Shown here one piece after another: positions 60,142 to 64,000 of a stretch of 64,000 bases of DNA (its first letter is position 1; each line of letters opens with the position of its first letter). The position numbers and the translations under genes are program-made. The DNA is from Pirellula staleyi DSM 6068 (GTDB taxonomy: Bacteria; Planctomycetota; Planctomycetia; Pirellulales; Pirellulaceae), in contig NC_013720.1 in the NCBI RefSeq assembly GCF_000025185.1, forward strand, positions 868,001 to 932,000, given 5' to 3'. The notes beneath the pieces were generated by a model. It was given only the letters and a program-made list of their open reading frames with translations. It was not told where the DNA came from and searched no databases.

Positions 60142-62544
60142 ATGAGCTTGTTCCCGATGGATCGACTGAGCGATGCTGCGAGTGACCACGCGCTGCGTTC
60201 TCCCCTGCTCGACTCGCTGACCGATGCGCAGCGGGCTGCTGTTTGCCACATCGAAGGTCCGCTGCTGATTCTCGCCGGACCTGGTAGTGGCAAGACTCGC
60301 GTCGTCACTCACCGCGTAGCTTGGATGCTCGCCAGTGGCATTCCCGCCCGGCAAATCTTGGCCCTCACATTCACGAACAAAGCGGCCGATGAAATGCGCG
60401 GCCGCCTCGAACGTCTCGCGCCGCGACAAGCGGTTTGGATGGGAACGTTCCATCGCTTCTGCGCGCGAATGCTGCGTTCCTACGCCGAGCTGGTGGGACT
60501 ACGAGAAAACTTCTCGATCTACGACACCGACGACAGCCGCAAGATCCTGCAGATCGCGCTCGACGAAGAAGGGATCGATCTCACGCACACTTCGCCCGAC
60601 GCGATCGCACAGGCCATCAGTTGGGCCAAGAATAATCTGGTAACGGCAGATCGCTACGAACCTCGTCGCGGTCATGCGATTGGAGGTATCGTCGAGAAGG
60701 TCTACCCGACCTATCAAAAACTGATGCTCCGCTCGAGCGCCGTCGACTTCGACGACCTCCTCGTGCATGTCGCTATCTTGCTGAAAGAGAATCCTGAAGT
60801 TCGTCGTCAACTCGATGAGCGCTATCGCTACATCATGGTCGACGAGTATCAAGACACAAATCTCGCGCAGTACACCATCGTTCGCGCCCTTTCGATCGAT
60901 CATCCGAACCTCGCTGTCACTGGCGATCCCGACCAATCGATTTACGGCTGGCGTGGCGCGAATCTCTCGAACATTCTCGAGTTCGAGAAAGATTATCCGA
61001 AGGTCAAAGTCGTTCGGCTCGAACAAAATTATCGGAGTACGAAATCGATCCTGCATATCGCCGATCAGTTGATTCGTCACAACATCCGGCGCAAAGAAAA
61101 AGACCTTTTCACCGATAATCCCCAGGGAAATCGCGTTCGGCTTGCCACGTTTCCAACGCAGCGCGATGAAGCGGAAACCATTGCCGAAGAGATTGCTCAC
61201 GAGGTTCGTACAGGGAAGCGACGCCCGCGCGATTTTGCGATCTTCTATCGCACCAACGCGCTCTCGCGACAAATCGAACACGCGCTTCGCGAGCAAGTGA
61301 TTCCCTATCAAATCGTGAATGGGCTCGAGTTCTATCAGCGCAAAGAAATCAAAGATGTGCTGGCCTACCTGCAACTCGTGAACAACCCGCGCAGCGATGC
61401 CGCCTTGCTCCGGATCATCAACACCCCAACACGTGGCATCGGCAAAAGCACGATCGCCAAGATTCAAGAGGTGGCTCGCGACCGCGCTATTCCGCTGCTC
61501 GATGCGGCGCGCATGGCGGGGACCATCTCGGGACTCGCCAAAAAATCGGCGGTGGCAGTTGCCAAGTTTGTAGCGATGCTCGACCTGATCGGAACCAAAG
61601 CCACTGCGCCGGTTGAAGAACTCGTGGGCTATGTCCTGACCGAGACCGGTTATCGCGAAGTTCTAGAGAACAGCGAAGCAGAAGAAGATCACGAGCGCCT
61701 GGCGAACCTCGAAGAACTTCTGACAGCCGCCAGTGAGTTCGATTTGCGAAATCCGGGAGGAGCGGGGCTCGAGCAGTTTCTCGAAGATTCGTCGCTGGTA
61801 GCCGATACAGATGCATTTGAATCCGACAGCGACAAGGTCACCATGATGACCCTGCATGCCGCCAAAGGACTCGAATTTCCAGCGGTTTACATCGTTGCCT
61901 GCGAAGAAGGTTTGTTGCCACACGAGCGGAGTCGTCGCGATGAAGAGAAGCTCGAAGAAGAGCGGCGGCTGTTGTTCGTCGGCATCACGCGCGCGATGCA
62001 AGACCTCACCCTCACGTGGGCTCAGTACCGCATGTTCCGAGGTCAACAAGCGCCCGCAGTCGCGAGTTCGTTCCTCATGGAACTCCCCCGACACGAGATG
62101 GAACTGATCGGTGGGAACATGGGACGCGGAAGTGCGCCGCGCTATCTTGCCTGGGACGAAGAGAGTCAGCTCTCGCCGGAGGATGATGACCTGGAGTTTC
62201 CACCGCGTGAGCAGGATGCACTGATCGACGCGCCGATGTACGACGATGTCAACCAACTCGAGCCCGAAGAGATGCAGACTCGCAAGGCGAAAGAATCCAA
62301 AACCTTTAGTTCGGGGATCGTAACAGCTGCGGATCTTTTGGCTGGCAAGTCTCCCTCGGGAGGAATCTCGCCGTATGCTTTCAAACATGGAATGATGGTG
62401 CAACATCCCGAGTATGGCCCTGGTCAAATCGTGGCCTTGTCGGGCAACGGCGCGAAACGGGTTGCAAACGTGCGCTTCATGGAAGGTGGCGAAGAGCGAA
62501 AGTTTGTGATCGTGCACAGCAAACTCACACCACTCACCGAGTAG
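60142..62544 (+). CDS. pcrA: UvrD/PcrA superfamily 1 DNA helicase
   Basis: An 800-residue 3'-5' DNA helicase for repair and replication restart. Motifs in order: LTDAQRAAVCHIEGP (Q motif), Walker A AGPGSGKT (46-52), LTFTNKAADEMRGR (Ia), VDEYQDTNLAQ (II), VTGDPDQSIYGWRGA (III), RLEQNYRST (IV), TMMTLHAAKGLEF (V) and EERRLLFVGITRA (VI). The C-terminal segment (about 745-800, VQHPEYGPGQIVAL) is the UvrD tudor domain that contacts RNA polymerase. ATG 60142, with AGGAT about seven bases upstream, was chosen; ATG 60133 is also possible. Confidence 0.95.
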   Translation: MSLFPMDRLSDAASDHALRSPLLDSLTDAQRAAVCHIEGPLLILAGPGSGKTRVVTHRVAWMLASGIPARQILALTFTNKAADEMRGRLERLAPRQAVWMGTFHRFCARMLRSYAELVGLRENFSIYDTDDSRKILQIALDEEGIDLTHTSPDAIAQAISWAKNNLVTADRYEPRRGHAIGGIVEKVYPTYQKLMLRSSAVDFDDLLVHVAILLKENPEVRRQLDERYRYIMVDEYQDTNLAQYTIVRALSIDHPNLAVTGDPDQSIYGWRGANLSNILEFEKDYPKVKVVRLEQNYRSTKSILHIADQLIRHNIRRKEKDLFTDNPQGNRVRLATFPTQRDEAETIAEEIAHEVRTGKRRPRDFAIFYRTNALSRQIEHALREQVIPYQIVNGLEFYQRKEIKDVLAYLQLVNNPRSDAALLRIINTPTRGIGKSTIAKIQEVARDRAIPLLDAARMAGTISGLAKKSAVAVAKFVAMLDLIGTKATAPVEELVGYVLTETGYREVLENSEAEEDHERLANLEELLTAASEFDLRNPGGAGLEQFLEDSSLVADTDAFESDSDKVTMMTLHAAKGLEFPAVYIVACEEGLLPHERSRRDEEKLEEERRLLFVGITRAMQDLTLTWAQYRMFRGQQAPAVASSFLMELPRHEMELIGGNMGRGSAPRYLAWDEESQLSPEDDDLEFPPREQDALIDAPMYDDVNQLEPEEMQTRKAKESKTFSSGIVTAADLLAGKSPSGGISPYAFKHGMMVQHPEYGPGQIVALSGNGAKRVANVRFMEGGEERKFVIVHSKLTPLTE

Positions 62545-62592
62545 TCTCACCCTCTCTCCCAAACGTCGTTATTTCGAGCGGAAAACACGCGA

Positions 62593-64000
62593 ATGTCGGA
62601 CTACACCAAGATCGCTCAGCTGAAAAACGTAGCTGCTTTTCGTGCGCGCCTTGCCGAGCTTTCACTCGCGCTGCCCGTCGATGACAAAGCGCTGACAGCC
62701 GCCGAGGGTTCACCGCTAGCCGAGCCCCTTCAGTTGGGGCCTTGGAAACTCGCGAATCGGTTTTGTATTCATCCGATGGAAGGCTGGGATGCTAATCGCG
62801 ACGGAAGTCCGAGTCCTCACACGCTGCGACGCTGGCGCAACTTTGGCCGGAGTGGTGCCTCACTAATTTGGGGTGGAGAAGCTGCTGCGGTGCAACCCGA
62901 TGGCCGCGCAAATCCACTTCAAACCATGGCGATCGACAGCAATCGCGCGGGGCTTCGAGCGCTGCTCGACGAACTTTATGCCGGTCACGAAGAAGTAGCT
63001 GCTGGCGAGCCTCGTCCAGTAGTGGGATTGCAACTCACCCACTCGGGACGCTTCTCGCGTCCGAACGATAAACGACTCGAGCCGCGCATCGCCTACCATC
63101 ATCCGCTCCTCGATGCCAAGTTTGGAATTGATCCGAGCGATGCCAGCGTCGTCTGGACCGACGATGATCTCGAGCGACTGATCGATGCTTATGTGGCCGG
63201 CGCGAAGCTCGCTTACGAGGTCGGCTATCAGTTCGTGGATGTGAAAGCTTGTCACGGCTACTTACTGCATGAGTTCCTTAGTGCGCGATCGCGGCCGGGA
63301 AAATTCGGTGGCGATCTCGAGGCACGATCGCGGCTGCTACGGACAATTATCGGCCGTATTCGTAGTGAAATACCGCACCTTCAGACACTAGTGCGAATCA
63401 GCATTTTCGATACGTTGCCCTATCAGACGAGCCGTGAAACGGGCAAGCCGATGCCGTATGAGCATTTGCTTCCTTACGACGTTGGCTTCGGTGTCGACAA
63501 GGATGATCCGACACAGGTCGACCTCGCGGAACCGATCGAACTTTTGAAATTGCTCGCGCGCGAAGGTGTTCCATCGGTCAACGTTAGTTGTGGAAGCCCG
63601 TACTATAACCCTCACATTCAACGGCCGGCGATCTTTCCGCCAAGCGACGGCTATCAGCCTCCCGAAGATCCGCTCGTCGGTGTCTTTCGTCAAATCGAGA
63701 TGCATAGTCGATGCAAACAGGCAGTACCCGAACTTGTGTTCGTCGGTACCGGCTACTCCTACCTGCAAGACTACCTGCCACATGTCGCGCAGGCTGTGGT
63801 GCGCGAAGGTTGGATCGACATGGTGGGACTTGGTCGTATGGTTCTTTCGTATCCCGAGCTTCCGCGCGATGTGCTCCATCAAGCCTCGTGGGCTCGCAAA
63901 AAAGTGTGCCGGACGTTCAGCGACTGCACGACCGCGCCTCGCAATGGGATCGTGAGTGGCTGTTATCCGCTCGATCCGTACTACAAAGAACTCCCCGAAG
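62593..64000 (+). CDS. NADH:flavin oxidoreductase (old yellow enzyme type), partial
   Basis: The frame is open from ATG 62593 to the end of the window (469 full codons), so the C-terminus is missing. It has the FMN-binding TIM-barrel features: LQLGPWKLANRFCIHPMEGWDA, VVGLQLTHSGRFSRP, GYQFVDVKACHGYLLHEFLS (conserved His-Gly-Tyr-Leu), RISIFDTLPYQ, and GWIDMVGLGRMVLSYPELP. The later CRTFSDCTTAPRNG segment contains cysteines where larger members hold a [4Fe-4S] cluster, but the spacing is not standard. Substrate unknown. It follows the helicase by about 50 bases. Confidence 0.88.
   Translation, partial: MSDYTKIAQLKNVAAFRARLAELSLALPVDDKALTAAEGSPLAEPLQLGPWKLANRFCIHPMEGWDANRDGSPSPHTLRRWRNFGRSGASLIWGGEAAAVQPDGRANPLQTMAIDSNRAGLRALLDELYAGHEEVAAGEPRPVVGLQLTHSGRFSRPNDKRLEPRIAYHHPLLDAKFGIDPSDASVVWTDDDLERLIDAYVAGAKLAYEVGYQFVDVKACHGYLLHEFLSARSRPGKFGGDLEARSRLLRTIIGRIRSEIPHLQTLVRISIFDTLPYQTSRETGKPMPYEHLLPYDVGFGVDKDDPTQVDLAEPIELLKLLAREGVPSVNVSCGSPYYNPHIQRPAIFPPSDGYQPPEDPLVGVFRQIEMHSRCKQAVPELVFVGTGYSYLQDYLPHVAQAVVREGWIDMVGLGRMVLSYPELPRDVLHQASWARKKVCRTFSDCTTAPRNGIVSGCYPLDPYYKELPE

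Noticed and set aside
60499-61467. A 322-codon frame antisense to the helicase
   Set aside because: It lies wholly opposite conserved helicase motifs, which explain the sequence.

Overview
The window looks like a chromosomal segment of a planctomycete, most likely a Pirellula-type member of the Pirellulaceae. The evidence is family content: a DUF1592 haem-c/DUF1552 secreted pair, two Trp-like/PQQ-type propeller proteins with export signals, a DUF4832 protein, a lone tetrahydromethanopterin formyltransferase gene, a class II photolyase, a lysine/alanine-rich histone-H1-like peptide and many lineage-restricted secreted proteins. Genes sit on both strands in short operons with large spacers. No insertion sequence, prophage, CRISPR array or rRNA operon was found.

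Layout. 1-7.2 kb: the end of a DUF4432 gene, several small secreted or membrane proteins, a DksA/TraR zinc-finger regulator, a membrane protein translationally coupled to a GT4 glycosyltransferase, and a YwqG-like protein. 7.3-9 kb: tRNA-Leu(GAG), a GlsB/YeaQ-type membrane protein and formylmethanofuran:H4MPT formyltransferase. 9.6-19.6 kb: a J-domain-like membrane protein, a divergent MnmE-type GTPase, photolyase, the def-fmt pair (deformylation and formylation of initiator Met), a propeller protein and a site-2 protease. 19.6-21.45 kb is an almost gene-free stretch: a GCGC/CATG-rich spacer, a run of predicted RNA hairpins ending in an intrinsic terminator, a 39-residue histone-like gene, an inverted repeat and a 15-copy heptamer array. 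21.4-24.7 kb: Mrp and a two-gene regulatory unit (degenerate enhancer-binding protein plus pseudo-receiver).

24.9-41.1 kb is a complete 14-gene complex I operon, nuoA to nuoN, read leftwards. A CRP-type palindrome lies 50 bp before nuoA. NuoL and NuoM each carry an extra histidine-rich stretch. 41.6-51.4 kb: tRNA-Val(CAC), a SecD-P1-like secreted protein, the DUF1592/DUF1552 pair, a protein with a DAC-like (cyclic dinucleotide synthase) domain, an esterase, a DUF4832 protein and tRNA-Ala(GGC). 51.8-64 kb: a flippase-like membrane protein, a beta-helix protein, a second propeller protein, a three-gene membrane/arrestin-like/ATPase operon, DinB, a stand-alone RNA polymerase alpha-CTD protein, a PcrA/UvrD helicase and the start of an old-yellow-enzyme type oxidoreductase that runs off the end.

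The points most worth following up are the structured RNA upstream of the histone-like gene, the DAC-like protein, the free alpha-CTD protein, and the membrane/ATPase operon. All functional calls rest on reading motifs by eye; no database or folding program was run.
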